Shown here piece by piece: positions 23,373 to 38,104 of a stretch of 64,000 nt of DNA. How positions within the stretch are numbered: the stretch's first letter is position 1; each line of letters starts with the position of its first letter. The translations under genes and the position numbers were made by a program. This DNA is from Camarhynchus parvulus (Eukaryota > Chordata > Aves > Passeriformes > Thraupidae): positions 54,443,993-54,507,992 of the forward strand of contig NC_044573.1 of NCBI RefSeq assembly GCF_901933205.1, read 5' to 3'. The notes beneath the pieces are model-generated. The model had not been told where the DNA came from. It was given only the letters and a program-made list of their open reading frames with translations, and did not search any database.

Positions 23373-23585
23373 GAGAATCATAGAATGTCTTGGCTGGAAG
23401 GGCCCCTACATATGTTTGAGTTGCAATTCCCCATGCCATGGACCAGGACACCTTCCACTAGACTGAGTTGCTCAAAGGCCCATCCAACCTGACCTTGAAC
23501 ACTCCCCAAGGATGGGGCACCCCCAGCTTCTTGGGACAACCTCTTCCAGTGCCTCACTGGCCTCACAGTGAAGAAATATCCTACG
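23373..23585 (-). mobile_element. RGS17: CR1 LINE 3' fragment, antisense
   Basis: Starts with AGAATCATAGAATG, the reverse complement of the CR1 tail. It continues through TTGGCTGGAAGGGCCCC, CCATGGACCAGGACACC, TGCTCAAAGGCCCATCC and CACAGTGAAGAAATATCC. The 3' end faces left, so it is antisense to RGS17 and inverted relative to the CR1 ending at 23204. The right edge is approximate. Confidence 0.92.
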
Positions 23586-26500
23586 TTTTTAATGCCATTG
23601 TTACTGTTTATGGTTTGCTTAATGGGAACAACTTCTGAAGCAAGGAATTTCTTATCCATTTTGCTTTATTTTGGCAGTACTGCAGACAGCACATGCTCTC
23701 TGATATTCACATTGCACCAGACCTTTGGGTAGTGTAGATTCTGCTCTCAATGATTTGCATCATATGAAAATTGAGAACAGTGAATAATAACTTCCTGTAC
23801 AAGAGCTTCACAAGTAGCCTTGATTTAATGAATGTAGGTGGGAAGTGTCATCCTAATTAGTCAGTGTCCAAAAGGTACTTTTATTTCCAAGTCTTATTAT
23901 CTTCAGAAATTACAAAGTCCTAAAATATTAATCAGATGCTTCATAGCTTTCAAGATGGGTTTGGGAAGAGTGAGATGTAAAAGTTTTTTTTTTTATCATT
24001 CATGTAGAATGGTTTAAAAATATATCTACTGTGTTGTAATGCAGTTGTCTTATAATGGTCTGATAATCTAATGGATACAGTTTGATATATCTGATAACCT
24101 GGTAACTGGAATCTCATGTGTAGAATTTTTTCGCTATTACATGTATTACATTTGTCCAAGTATTTTTATAAACATTTACTGACCCTCACAATTTAAAAAA
24201 ACCCAGATGATAATAAACAGAATCTCAGCTTTATGGTAAGCATTGTGCTGACCAGAATAGACAAAGCTGCTTTCAAATTTTTGATTATTTGATATGTAAA
24301 ATTAAGTCACAGAGCAACCACAAAATAAATAAGTACTTGTGTGGTGATTATCTTGAAAGGATAGAGGGAATAACCAATAACCAGTGAGTGCAGCTACTTC
24401 ATAAACTATGAAGTTATGAAGGCAGCAGCTTGGAGCTAGGACTGAGCACTGGTCAGCGATTCAGAACACAGAAATCTGACTGTTTATTGGATTTGTCCTC
24501 AGCTCTCTCTGCAGAAGAACCATCCCATATCCAGCATCTGTCTCAAAGCCTATGCCTACACTGCTAATTGCAGACTAGGACAGAGATAGCTGACAAAGTT
24601 CAGACACTTAAAAAATCTAGTTAAAGCAGAACTAACAAGAAAGTTACCTTATTTTACCTCTATTATCTATAATCTTGCATCCTGCAGTACAGACTACTCA
24701 GAAGCTGATAAATGCACTCTTAAATTTTTTCTATTTTTAACCTAAATAGCTCCTGAAGACATTTACCACCAAATAGGTTCCATACTCCTTCAACCATTGT
24801 CTGAGCTCTTCTTAACCTGCTTCAATTGATCAGTAATCATCCAAGGAAATGACAGCTGTTGTTTCAATAGCAGTCAGTGCTGAAATACAGCAGTAACATG
24901 GTGTTCATGTGGCTGTCTAAGATTTTGGCTTTATGTAGTAGCCAAGGTAGCACAACTCCTGTGGGTGCAGGATTGCACTGAGGACTTCTTTTAGTTGCCA
25001 AGACTCCATTTTTATTAAGAGTCCCAGATTTTTTCTCTGCAAACTAACAGAAGCCTGAGCTTTTGCACCAGAACTTGATTGTCTATGTACTGAGTTCTTT
25101 GGATGGTCCCAGACCTGACTGGAAAGTTACCACATTCCAGGGATCATTCCCAATAAAATGCCAATATGACACTGTCCTGCTATGCAGAGCAGGTGACTCT
25201 AATTGTACAAATGAAACTGAATTGGCCATTTAGCCTCAGAGCCAGAGAACAAACCCAGGAACTGTTTCCTGACAGTACAGGCCCATCACATCTCTCTGCC
25301 TCTGGCCTGAATTCTTCCTTCTCAGGAATATGGTATTGACCAAAGGAAACGGTGTTTGCTGAGATTTTTTAGCTTGTGTTGTTCCCTTGATTTTTGCCTA
25401 CCACAAACAAGAACACTGCAGATTTTTATAGTTCTTTCTATTTTGTTCACAACAGAGGGGTACATTGTCAGGTTGTACAAATGAACATATGCTTGAAGGA
25501 TCCAGTTAGTAACACACCTGCTTAATAGTTATTCCCCATGTTTAATTTCAGATCAAAATTTATCAGCTTTTAATACATTTAATGTTTATCATGATGACTT
25601 TTACCATGTTTATTCTAGAATCACAATGTTGTGTTCACTAACAGAAATCAACATATTTATATTGACAATACCATCAATTCAGAAATCTGATATATAAAAT
25701 ATTAATATCACCATCTCATACCCATCTCAAATATATATCGTTTTAAAAATTACATTTAACATAACTCATATTGAATGGCTTTAACTGTACTGAGTTTACT
25801 CAAATCCTCCATGTGTTTATTACTATTAATATTCTATCAAAACCGTGGGACAGGGAGGTCATGATTTATGTTCAATACTAATTTTTTTCATACGTAACAG
25901 GAGAGAGAATTATTTGAACATATTTTTAAAGAAGGTATAAAGTTTAGGAAAGGTGAGTTGCTCATATCTCTATGTGCATAAGGTAATAGAAAAGTTATAT
26001 ATCTTGTAAGACCTTACTTCTGCTGAACATTTTTCTCAGTCAGGCATATAATGCTGTGGCAAATACAGTGTCCTGGTTTCATACAATGTGACATTTCGGG
26101 AACTTTGAAGAAAATAGAGAATCCAGAAAGATGAAAATAGTAAAAGAGGAGGTGACTACTCATCATATTATTATTATTATTCTGAGAATCTAGCAATTTA
26201 GCAAGCACTAAGAATAAATAAAGAACACATTATGAAAAGACTATTTCTGTCCTTTCAGATTTTGGTAATTTAGAGCTAATAAGTGCTTTTTAATCATTCC
26301 ATCATGCTGTCTTTTCTACAAGCTCACCTTTCAAACAACCACTAAATTACCTTTGCATGCTAAGACAGCAGCACTGCTTTTCACAGAACAGAAATGCAGC
26401 TACATATCAATTAAGCAATTAGAGGATCACACAGTAAAATGGTGGCAGATGCAGAAATTAAACATACAGGGCAAAATTCTTGTTGATTTCAAGGGTTAAA

Positions 26501-28380
26501 ATCTAACATTAAGAATCTTGTCTCCTACTCCAGCTTCCTTATTACCAAAGTAATGCTCATATATAGAAATCAGAGAGAGCTTAAGATCCAGAAAATCTTC
26601 ATATGCAGACAATTTCCAGGACAAAACTGGGAATTTGCAGCTGAATGAGAAGTTAGTCTTTCTGATCAAGTATTCTTACTCATTTGAAGATGACTAGGGT
26701 AAAACCTCTCCAGTTTGCTTCTTTGAATATGTAATCTGAATATCAACATGAAAAATATTAATTTGGGCCATGTTAGAAAAAAAAATTGCTCAGTAAGCAA
26801 AACACTACAAAAACATGAAGACTCTGGATGGTTGAGCAATGTAAACCTGCATTTAAAAAATAAAAAAGAGAGAAAGAAAGCATAAGGCAAGTAGCATGGG
26901 ATACCTTCTGCTTATACATATTCCATAACTTTCAGCTCATCAGTTCTTTAAAAAGATATGGGATTTTGGGGATCCATTAAACTGCTACCTCTAGATCTGT
27001 CATCCTCATAAAATTACTTAACTCCAGTATAGTCAACTCAGTCCTGTTCATAACAGAATAACACCTGTCCTAACTTTTCCAAATTATGCATTAAAAGAAA
27101 AAATCTATGCACATTTGTTTTAGCTTGATTGTTTTCATGACATAAGTTCCTGTAATATCACAGCTATAGCACAATAACATATTTTTACAGGTAACAAAAG
27201 GGAGTGGACTAATTAGTCAATGCATACCTAATTCTAATAATAAAGACTGCATACAATTTCTAAGCCCAAATTACTCTGAATTTTAGCAACACTTCAATCT
27301 TGGATGCAATCAGAACTAGGGGAGATGATTTACTCAGTCCATATCAGCATATACTTTATATATGCTTATTTATATTCATTTGTAATTTAGCCTCAGAGAC
27401 TTTTAATTAATTGCCTTCTAGTTGTCACTGTGACAGGACAAACCCATGGGCTGTGGCTGTGGCATGAGCTACCACCATTCAGCTTCTCCAGTAAATTTCC
27501 TGTGAAGCAGGCTGATGGCCCAAGTAAATGCAATTTAGTTTCTTTTTTAAAGAAAAGAAGTAAGTTACTGTATGTCCCTTGAAAGATGGGGGACAGGTCT
27601 CCTTGAATTCAAGAAAATATGATCTGAAAGAGCTTTAATGTACAAAGACTAAATTTATCAGAAAGCACAATTTATTGCAGATCCAGTTACCGATGGGATT
27701 AGGGGTTTTAAGACTCCAAATAATTGAATTGCTATTAATGTTCGAGACATTTTTCCATTAAATTGAGTGGACTTCTATGGCAGAAACTATTCTTACAAGT
27801 ACTGCTAATCATCATTCACATTTTAAACATAGGATTGTAAGGCTCTGTTTAGGCTCTGTTAAGTAGAAATTGTTCTGATGGTCAGTGAGATCATACCAGA
27901 GAATGCCAGAGACACCTTGATTTTGACTGCTTAATATTTGGTGAGGTACTATGTCAAATAACCTAAAGAGAGTATTTTATGTTTTAAAACTAAGTCGGGT
28001 ACTATTCATACAGCAGACTAGCTTTTTTTGCTGGTTTGTTTCTACATTAAACCCTGAGCTATTTAGGTGAGATACTGTTTAAAATTGTGCTACAGTCCTG
28101 TCCTCTGAGGCAGAGAGTGTGTCCAGCAGGGTGCCAAGGAAATCAGCTGCTATTGAACCAGGCAGGCAGTGCGTGCTCAGCAGCACTCTGGGTTAGGCCC
28201 TGTTCAGTGGCATGGCTGATTCCAGCAGGTGCCACAGTAGCAACTTTAGGAACATTGGAAAATAGGAGAGTATGCTGAGGGAAAAACCCTAGCTAATTTA
28301 ATCCCAAACTCTGTCTGTTTCCATCAACCAGTTCTTACTTTTTCTTTCCTTCTCTTGATCAAGTTGATATTAGGAGCAGG
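23586..28380 (+). other. RGS17: RGS17 intron 1, nothing recognised
   Basis: AT-rich intronic DNA with short runs of ATT and AT. No exon, mobile element or RNA gene was recognised. Confidence 0.5.
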
Positions 28381-28537
28381 AAATGTTTTTTGTTTTGTTT
28401 TGTTGTTGGTTTGGGTTTGTGGGGGTTTTTGGGGTTTGCGGGGGTTTTTGGAGGGGAGAGGGGAGAAGGTTGTTTGGGTTTTCTTATTTCATTTGGTTTG
28501 GTGGGTGTTTTTTTGTTTGGTTGGTTGGGTTTTTTTA
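28381..28537 (+). repeat. G/T-rich tract with quadruplex-capable G runs
   Basis: About 155 bases almost free of C and A in the left half. G runs of four or five fall at 28421-28425, 28431-28434, 28440-28444, 28453-28456 and 28460-28463, separated by T-rich spacers of five to eight bases. On the coding strand this fits a long-loop G-quadruplex pattern, so it could form in RGS17 pre-mRNA as well as DNA. The three overlapping open frames are compositional artefacts. Confidence 0.85.
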
Positions 28538-28797
28538 CATTTATTCTTATCCAGAGGCTGTTCCAGATCTCCTGTTGAAAACCTTTTTCTCATTTCCAGC
28601 CACATTCACTCAAAGACTGCTTATTCTTCATTTGCTCTTGTGCAATGATCCATATTAAATTTTTCTTCCTCCCTTCCATTTGTTCACCTGACACATTCAT
28701 ATCCCTCCCCTTTAAACATTTGTCCCAGAAACTCTCTTTAGGTCAAGCAGACATGAAAAAATGAAGAGAAACACTTAGAATGCAGAATCCGTATCTT

Positions 28798-28968
28798 GTG
28801 AAACAAGGGGGCTCAAATGTCCTGGCCACAGCTCTCCTCCCAATCACAAAACCCCTCCTCCAGCCTTTTCCCTTCATAACTCATCTGTGGAGCTCCCTGG
28901 AGCAGGAAGACAATAAAGCCTGTGTGACTGCTCCATGAGCATTCTCTCCTGATTATGTAGGGGGGATC
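28798..28968 (+). mobile_element. Possible LTR fragment (tentative)
   Basis: A GC-richer stretch with CTCCTCCAGCCTTTTCCC and an AATAAAGCC poly(A)-signal word at about 28912, followed by CTCTCCTGATTATGTA. It resembles the R-U5 part of a retroviral LTR. I could not define TG/CA ends or a target duplication and do not recognise the family. Confidence 0.25.
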
Positions 28969-31911
28969 CCTTGATAAGGAATATTCAAGGTGCAGTTCAC
29001 GCCTGAAACAATCTTAGAAGTGTGCTGCTGGAATTTCAGTGCTGTGTGACCCAGTAGGATCCTCGCCATGAATAGTGGCAGCAAAAGACATAAGGTCATG
29101 TGTGTAAGAGGAGATTCACCTACATACCTGCACTTTGGGGCAACCTAAAGGGTCTTTTTTTTTCCCGTCCATTGTTAAAATACATTTCCATGTTGATTTG
29201 GATACAAAATAGCTTCAATATTAGTATAATTTCTCTTCTCAGACAAAACAACTCCTTCAGGAAACTCTTTTGTATGTTACTTAAAAGTACTTCTCAATCT
29301 TGGTATCCTGTGGAACTAGATAAAGATGTAACGTTTTAGTGTAGACATGTGCTAGTCTGGAAGAGAAGGGTTCCAGCAATAGCAACTGTGTTGCAAATGC
29401 ATAGGTTCACCTACATGAGATTGCACAGGACAAACAAAAATGTCATCATTTTGATTTGTTGTGCATGACTCACCTTCTAAAGAAAAGTTAGATCACAAGA
29501 GAAAATTAAACATTTGTCAAGGAAATGAAGAATCTGGGCCACTAAGATGAATTGGTGATTGTTAATGATTGTTCTCAGACTTCAGTTCTGTTATGTTGAC
29601 CCACTTGCAGACTTGAATGGAAACTGATCATTCTTCTTCATAAGGGTTTCAGAGTCATACCTAAAAAGTTGTTTTTAGAGCCAAGGAGAGATTTGAGATG
29701 ACAATAACCACACTGTGTCCTTTATTCCACTTGTTGACATCCTACCTGTTACTATGCACTGAGAAAAATAACACTATCTCAGGACAGGCACTTCACTAGA
29801 AAAAAAAAAAAATTGGCTGCACCCAAGCCTTTGGTGGCTGAATAAGGATCAAACATTTAATGTGATCAGCAGGCAGCTCTACCTCCCATGCTCTCCTGCA
29901 ATTATAACGTTCAGTTTAGTTTTTCTATTTAAAAATAATTTTATTGTTCGAACAAAAATAAAACCATTCAGAAAATGTCTAAATTTGGCTTTCAGACTCA
30001 GACTTTGAATGCCTGGTCACTGCTTCTGAGTGATGTGTAATGGAAATGGAAAGGTCAGTGCTGTTAGCACATGGAAAACATCTTCATCCATGTCTCCTTC
30101 CAAGATGTTGCATGGATGAAATACCAGCAGGCAACGAGTGTCACATGTATTATCTAGGTGTGTTCCCTGATCAGAAGGAGCAGCTACTCCGAGGTTGTAG
30201 GTATGCACACGCTATTTATTAAAGGCAGTATGAAGCTCAGAGACTCCCAACAAGCGTGTTGGGACAACACTGAGAAGGCCTGGCTGCCCGCAATTAGCCC
30301 TTATCTTTTGAGTGTCAAGTGGATGGTCCTCCTTTAGGCACTGCACATCCCACCCACATGCCTGGGCCTCCCTTGTCCTGCTGCTGTTGTGATGCCACAC
30401 ACAGGCACAAGGAATCTTGTCATCTTGTTCCCCAGAGAGCAAAGGGTTCCTCAGTGCACGGTTATTCTTGCTAGGACCCTAACCTGCAACTCCCCAGGAA
30501 GAAAATTTCAGGTATTTAAACAGAATACTGTTGGCAAGGATATCTAACCTGTCATAGCAGGTATGTCATACCATCATCCAGAAGTCATGGGTCATAGCAC
30601 AATTATGTCAATAAGGCTGTAACTTAAAGTGAAGCCAGAGAAAGAAACTTCCAGAAGCTTTGAGACATTTAGATTGTCCTTGAGAAGCATTTAAAAATAT
30701 TCTCCATGAAAGTATCACAATACTTGCCTACAGGTCTGCCCTAGTGAGAAAACATGTTAGTACAAATCAGTAATTGTAGGGCAAAATTCGTTCCTACATT
30801 TCCCCCCATGAAACAAACATGAACACAGGCATTCACCCTAGCAGAAAAATCTGCAAAATCTTACTTTGTGATCAGACATGCAGGTGGTTCAATTTAATTC
30901 TTACTAATTCTTTCCACAAAGCTAAAAAAAATTCCCTGAAGGAAGAAGTGCTTGAGTCAGCTCCACAGAGAACAGAAGTTTATCCTATTCACTAACTGGG
31001 ATGAGTCTTCTATTGAGATGCTAAGTTGTTTCATTGCTTTCCATACAGCCTTTCCATAAGATCTAAAGAACTTTTTATGCCACATTTATATTCATTGTGA
31101 GATTTTTGCCCCTGGCTCTCCAGCTGTTTCCTTGCTTACATCCTGAGGCAAGAACTGCTGAACTTGGGGAGCAGGATGACTGAATTATTGACAGGGAGAG
31201 ACAATTTTAGATTGTGTAGACCTCAGAATTGGTTGTCCAGATGTTCTAGGTGAAGGGACAAATCTCAAGAGTGGAAGTAATAACAGCACGGACTGAGAGA
31301 ACACAGAGAAGTTGAAAAGGACCTTTCAAATCTGAAGGGGCAAGAAACAGGTATAATAGACAGTGAGACTGAAATCTCAGTAGATAGCAGTGAATGATAC
31401 TGAATATAACATGGATCTAAGTGCTAGTTAGTGGAGAAAGAAGGAAATTAGTAAAGAGCAGGTGAATTAAAAAGCTACAGTGATAAAGTCTGGAAGTATA
31501 GAATAGCAGAGATGGACACTGAAAAAGAAATGTGTTAGAGCCACTTTTTAAAATATAAGCTGATTTCTAATAGCTTTTGATTTTTAGAAGGTGTTTGTAA
31601 CATTTGAGGAATTCAGTCTTCTAAGAAGTTTGTTCAACCTGATTATTAAGAAAGGTATTACAGAAGTCCTGCCTTAAAAAAAGTGTTAAAAATTAAAATC
31701 ATTCCTTTACATGCAATAAATAATGGCATATGGGCAACAACAATAACAAAACCCCCACATTAAACCCAGGTTGTTTTCTTTTCCTATCTGCAACTAGAAT
31801 TTGCTCCTGAAATACTCAAAACTGTGTGCTGTTCGACTAAGTTTCCTTGATCTAGAGACAACAGGAGACAGGAGCCAACAATTGGACGATGCTTCTATTC
31901 CTGCTCCTCCT

Positions 31912-31938
31912 TTCTGATCCTATACCACAGGATCAGAA
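31912..31938. repeat. Perfect 10-bp inverted repeat, 7-base loop
   Basis: TTCTGATCCT (31912-31921) and its exact reverse complement AGGATCAGAA (31929-31938) flank ATACCAC. It would form a stable hairpin in intron RNA. There is no T-run after it and no known RNA family match. Confidence 0.9.
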
Positions 31939-34900
31939 TAAGTAAAATGTCTCTGGCTAAGCAAGAGCAGATGATCTTGAAAAGAAAGGAGATCAGCTTT
32001 CCCAATGCTGTGTGTTCACTGGATGTGGAGATCTGCATGTGAGGAGGAAAGAAGGCAGAAAACTTTTGATGGCAATGAAAGGTCACATTATTTGCTTCAT
32101 GTGGCAAATCTACTGGAGGCCTTTCTTACCTGCAGCACACTTTCTAATACAAGACTATGGTCCTAATGAAGAAGGTACTGTTGAGTCAACTGCAAGTTTC
32201 CAAAATATTTTATTGCTGTTACAGATAATTTGAAATTTCATTGTATTCTGATCAGTACCCTTAGCGTTTAAAAATTAATTTTGTTTATTTGTTTTTGTCT
32301 TTTTTTAAAAAAGAGGCAATTTTCTACTCTCCGAAGTTTCCCTAAAATTATTTTCAGCAATTCTGTTTATGGAAGACACATAAATATTAGAGTAGCATAC
32401 TTATTGGCACCACTGGTGCCAAAAAAAACCCCCAAAAAAACCACAAAAACCACTCTGGTAAACAGAAAGTGGCCATTTCAGTAATGCCATAAATATACAT
32501 TCAGGGCTCAATCTAAGAACTCCATAATTTAGAGGATACAGGCATTTCTAATAGCCATCTTCTTGAGGAAAGCCCTGGGCTTAGATGAGAATTAAAAAAT
32601 GCGATTAAAATATTTCTCTTAATTTAAACATTTTCTGTAGCTCCTTCTTCCATGCAGCCTTCCAGGGTGAGGTATTTGTGCACAGGTGGAACTGGCCTAG
32701 CATAGAGATGGACAAGGAGGAATTTATCTTCTTTACTGGGATGACAGTAGCTGCTGTATGCACCTCCACCCAAACTGCTATAGATACTAGGCACCCAAAC
32801 TAGGACTTAGTTGGCTTTCAGTCCTCTAAGACGACTCTCAGTTTTTAAGAACACACAAGGTCCCATTCCCCTCCCACCCTTAGGTACCCAGATTTCCCCA
32901 GTTAAGTGCACTGAGTGCCTATTACTCATGCTTGAAACTACATCCTGCTAACTAGGTCACAACCAGCTCTCAGCAGGACGTGTTGTCTGCCAGAGATCTC
33001 AGAGGAGCTTGATCCAGAAGGCACACTGAGCTTCTCATTTTCTAAAAGAGCTGAACTCATCACAAAACACTAGACACAAATGAACTGTCAGTCCAAAACA
33101 CAGCCAGAAAAGGAGGCTGGTCAGATGTAAGGTTTGGGGTTATTTCATCCCTCCTGCCCTCCCCAAAACTCTTTCAATTTTCTCAATTGTTCTTTCATAA
33201 AATATAAGACGAGGGACAGGTTCAGCCAGGATGGGATACTCCTGGGTTCATCCAACGTGAAGCTGAGGGAATTCAGACCTTTCCCTTCCCACCACAAAAA
33301 TTCTGCTCTAATCACCAGTTTTAAAGCTATTCAAAGGCAGAAACAGTCTCCATTGTTACCACTGACACTGTGCTGTTTTGCTAAAAAACCTACCCAAAAC
33401 CCCATCAAACAATTAAAGAGAAATTAGCCAGGGAGGCAGCAGAGCATCCACCATTACAATGTTCACTGGGGAGCAGGAACACCTTGATGTCTGTCTTTCT
33501 CTAAGTGCTAAAGAGTGTGGGTGCCACATTATTTAATCTTTGCAATATTGAATAAAAGCAAGAAAGCACATCTACCATGTCATTTTACAAAGCATGTTCT
33601 AGTCCATAATGTGGGGTTTTTTTGAGGAATGACTCAGGGTCATATCTTACAAAAAATATGATCATATACAATAGGACTAACTTATAATAAATAACCACAT
33701 CAAAAGCTAAAAAAAAGTGTTCAACTTACCAAATAAACAGAAAAATGTAATTAGGGCACACATTTAAACCAGCACAGGTGCCTACATGGGGAAAAGACTA
33801 AACCTACAGTAAATGTTACTTAGAACAGATTGCCTGCCAAGTTCTCTTCAAAGAACTGGGCATCCCAAAAGGTGTTTATCATTGCATAGAGGTTTGGCAG
33901 CCCTGTGATTATCCTACACCTGTTATCCCATAGTTTCTTTCTCTTTTCTGTTTACTCGTTATACTATAATCAAGTCTTCTTAAACTTTACCTGGGTGAAA
34001 ATACTCACCAAACCTGGATGCTGGGGGAACTGAAGGCAGACTTTTTCTACGCATTTCATCTAACACAGCTTTTGGTTAGGGCAAAGAAGAACTCTTCTGG
34101 GAGTTGTGTCAGACAATTTTGAAATTGTTTCTTTCTGTAAAAAAAGTACTTTTTTTATAAATCTTTCAAGTGCCATGAAAGCATCAAACAAAACTGTAAG
34201 GAAATCGCTTCCTGGGGTCGAGACCCATGCTGATGCAAGTAGAGTGTGGATGGATTTAGAAAACTCCATTTAGCATTTCTGAATTATCTGTCAGTCCCTG
34301 GTTCCAGAGACCCATGGAAGAGAAAAGAGAATGTTCCCCTAGTCCATGAAATTATCAGTATGACAGGTGTCATATGTGGGAGATAAAAGCTGTTGTTTAA
34401 AAATTATTGTAGGACTGAAACAAATAATGTACATCAGTTTTGGTAATTCCAGACAGGGCTCCCTTAATACAGGCAAGTACCTCCCACACAGCAGCTTAGA
34501 GAAATGCTAACAGTAAATTTATACAAGTTAAAGTCATTCTCTTACCATTTACATTTCTTTTGTATCTGTCATTATTATCTTGTCCAAGTGCCTCAGAATC
34601 TTAAAGACCTTCTGCTCAAGTCCAAGCTCAACTTTTTTACTATATAATCAAAAAGAAAATCTCCTTTTCTCCTCATCATCAGTCACTGATTCTTCCACCT
34701 TTTAGAAAGCAAGGTTCATGATTAGCAGAAAAGATACTTACACCTGCATCTCTTGCATCCCCTGTTAGCTTGTATCTGCTAACAGCTACATCCCGTTTGA
34801 AGCAACCTACACACAAGGGAGAAGTCTGGAGCCACTCACTTCCATCCTGGAAAGATTTTTAAATCATGTATATGTTTCATGAAAAGGAAAAATTAAGTTT

Positions 34901-37900
34901 TGTGATAATACCTGAAATACATTATTTAACAACCTCTAGTGTCCAATTCCTATTGAAAGAAGTAGCTTACCAAAAGACAATAAGCAACAATTTAGTCAGA
35001 TTTTCTAAATTCTAGGATAGTCCTCAGCTACTGGATCATCTTTCCTCTCCAGTTTGTTGACTATCTCTGCTCAATGTGCTGTGGGCACAAGTGTTGCTTC
35101 CTTTGTTAGCTATCTATTAAAGTTGTGAATGGCCAGCTGTTCCAGAAAGTTTGATGCTTCTGTTCTTTAGGGGAATCTGAACACTTGCTCTTAAAATGCC
35201 TTTGGCTTATCTACTGAAACACTGTCACATGTGAAGAGTTGCAAAAATTGAGAAAGTGTTCACATGTCCATAAACAGATTTTCTAGTTAGTTAATATAAA
35301 CATTAACTGGATGTTGTTGGATACTTTTCTTCCTTGAAGTAATGTCCTGCTTATACACTGACAAATTTTAGGATATGAGAGAGCAGTGAAGATAAACACT
35401 GAAAGACAAATCAAATAAAGAACTGTGTGGTCTGTTATGGGAATGCAACAGCAGAGAACACTGATAAAACCAAAGTGCAATAAGTGAGAGGGTTTTTTAT
35501 GCTAAATTAAACTTTAATTTTAAGGATTGCACCAGGAGCTCGGAACTTACTTCTTCAGTTAAAAAGCATGCAAGCATCTTTGTACGAGTCTAAGAAGCAG
35601 ACTGACCAATTTTTTGAAGGTTTTCATGAAAGTGACACAAATGGACAGAAATGGGAATAAATAAATAAATGGAGAAGCAATATTTCTATCTATTGCTACA
35701 ATAACAGATGGAAAAGGCCACACCATTAAAAGAGAAAGTGTGATAAAAGCATATCACTAGACCACTAAGTTTGCCTTGCACTTTGTTGTAAAAGCTAGGG
35801 ATCATCAGTCTGAGTGTTCTGAAAGCTTCTCCATTCATCAGGACTCAAAAAAGCAGTTCCTACATTTTGTTATGAGTCAAGCCAGCAAAATGTTTTTAAT
35901 GGGCTTTCAGGCTTGATTTTGGAATTGTCATAGTGTCACTTATGGTAAAACTAGAAGAAATAATAGCATCTGTCTTGAATATAGACATCTCAGCTCCATT
36001 ACGCCATAGCAATGCCATTAGAAGCAAACTGGTTTTCTTGTCTTCTCTGTCTATTAAATTACCTTCCAAAGTGATAGCATTCTTGCCAGGAAAGTTTGCT
36101 AAGCATGTCTAAAGAATGATTAACTGTTTATATATTACTTCAGTTTCTCCATCTATTGCAGTTTCTGGTTTCCTTTCATTTATATCTTGAACATCACATC
36201 TAAAAAGTAATTTGTTGCCCCCATTTGATAAAAAATGCCCTATGTATCTGAAGGAAACTACTGTTCAGTTTGCATCTAGGTTAGTATACGATGCGTGGGA
36301 GATTATGGATTAGCAACTCCAATTTAAAGAAATTCATCTTTTCAAGAAACTGTGGTATGTGAAGTATGCTGCTGGACTTGGGGTTGAGGTTTTTGTGTTA
36401 GGGTTTATTTTAAACATCATCCCTCAGCCTTTCCCAAAGGAAGCATACTGAAGTAACCCATGTAAACTGCAAGTGTGCCCACAGGGTAACTAATGGCAGC
36501 TGTCACTGAAGAAAATGTTCAAGTGTGCAATGGTACACACCATTTAGCATGGGATGGAAAACTCTGAATCTCATTCATATCATTTTGGGGACCAAATATG
36601 ACATGGTGCTGAAGAACAAAGTATTGTTCTCTTGAATTAAGTATTGCTCTCTGCAGCTCATCCTTCATAAACCCACTTGAACTAGTGGACTTTGATAGCT
36701 AAACTACCAGAAAGGCATAGCTTCAGCAGGACACCAGACTGAGATTGTTCCTGAAATCTGGGGTCAGTCTGTTGTAATCACATGGCTGCTGAACCTCACT
36801 GACTCAGATCAGTTTCCTGACATGGTAAAGCATAAACCATCTTTCTTTTTGCCAAATGGCTGTGAGCTGCTCACCAGAGCCTCACAGTAGATCTCTCTGT
36901 GACTGAAGCATAAACACTCAGTGGATAACAAGGGAGGATAAAGAACAGAGAAAGGGATCTGAAAAAGCTGACACAGCTGGCAGAACTGCTTTTGTAAAGG
37001 AAAACAAGGGGAGCACTGCAAACCCCTGCATCATGGCATATGTCATCCTCTTCAGCAAGAGTGGAGAGTAAACTGTCCTCTGCACTTGAGTGCAGTAAGT
37101 AAAAAATCTGAGTCCTATAACATTCCCTCATTCTTTGTAGGAGTAAAAAATGCAAGTAAAAATCCATTCTGGTTTAAGAACTTTGTCCCTCATTCCCCTG
37201 ACCATAAAAAGAGAAGAAAAGAGGAGAAAAAAACACCAAAATTTTAGTTGTATCCAATATGAAATATATTCAGTTCTATCTGGGAAACTTTGGGTCATTC
37301 AAGAAAACCTTGTGTTCTGTAATACTTAGTTGGTGATTTACTGTATAACTCTGCAAAATATCCTACCAAAGCCTTATGCACTTGTTTTTATTTTTAGATG
37401 GGCAGTTACAGGCAACCAAAACTCCACTTCCTTCTAGGGTTATTTGGAAGCCTGGTGTGTATCTCATGTGTTTGGAATCTGATGGAAATTCTATCCAAAT
37501 GCATAAAGCTGCTTTCTTACCAAAGTGTGTCTTTGCAATGGCTAAGATGGAGTTAAGCCAGAAATACATCTGGGCGGCTTTATTGGGTCACTGGTTGAAA
37601 TGATTATTCTTTGATCTACCCTACAGCTGCTCTTTAAATTATGCTTCTTCTCCAATAGCTCATGTAAAGCTTTTGCTCACTGTTCACTTTCTCATTTTAA
37701 AATACCAGTTTATGTAGCTTTTCCAGTTTATAATTAAAGGGATGGTAAATGGTGCCTAATAATTTCTAGATGTATTTATGATTCAGCAACACTAGAAAAC
37801 AGCTATGCAAATAACAGATACCTGCCTTATGAAAGAAATACCAGGGTAATTTCATAGTCTTTGAAGCAGAACTTTTTAGACGCCAGTCACTTTGTATCAC

Positions 37901-38104
37901 TCAGTTTTGCATCCCTGATCCATTCAGTTGCCTAGAGAAAAAACCTTTCGCCCAGTTCAAGTGCTGAGGTGCAGTCAGGGCAAAATATCTTGTCACAACA
38001 TGCAATAAATGTGATTGTGGTCATTCTATTGCTTTATGCGTGAAGAAGAGTGATTTTTGTTATCACATATATATTTATTTTTGCACAGGTTTACCATAAA
38101 CATC

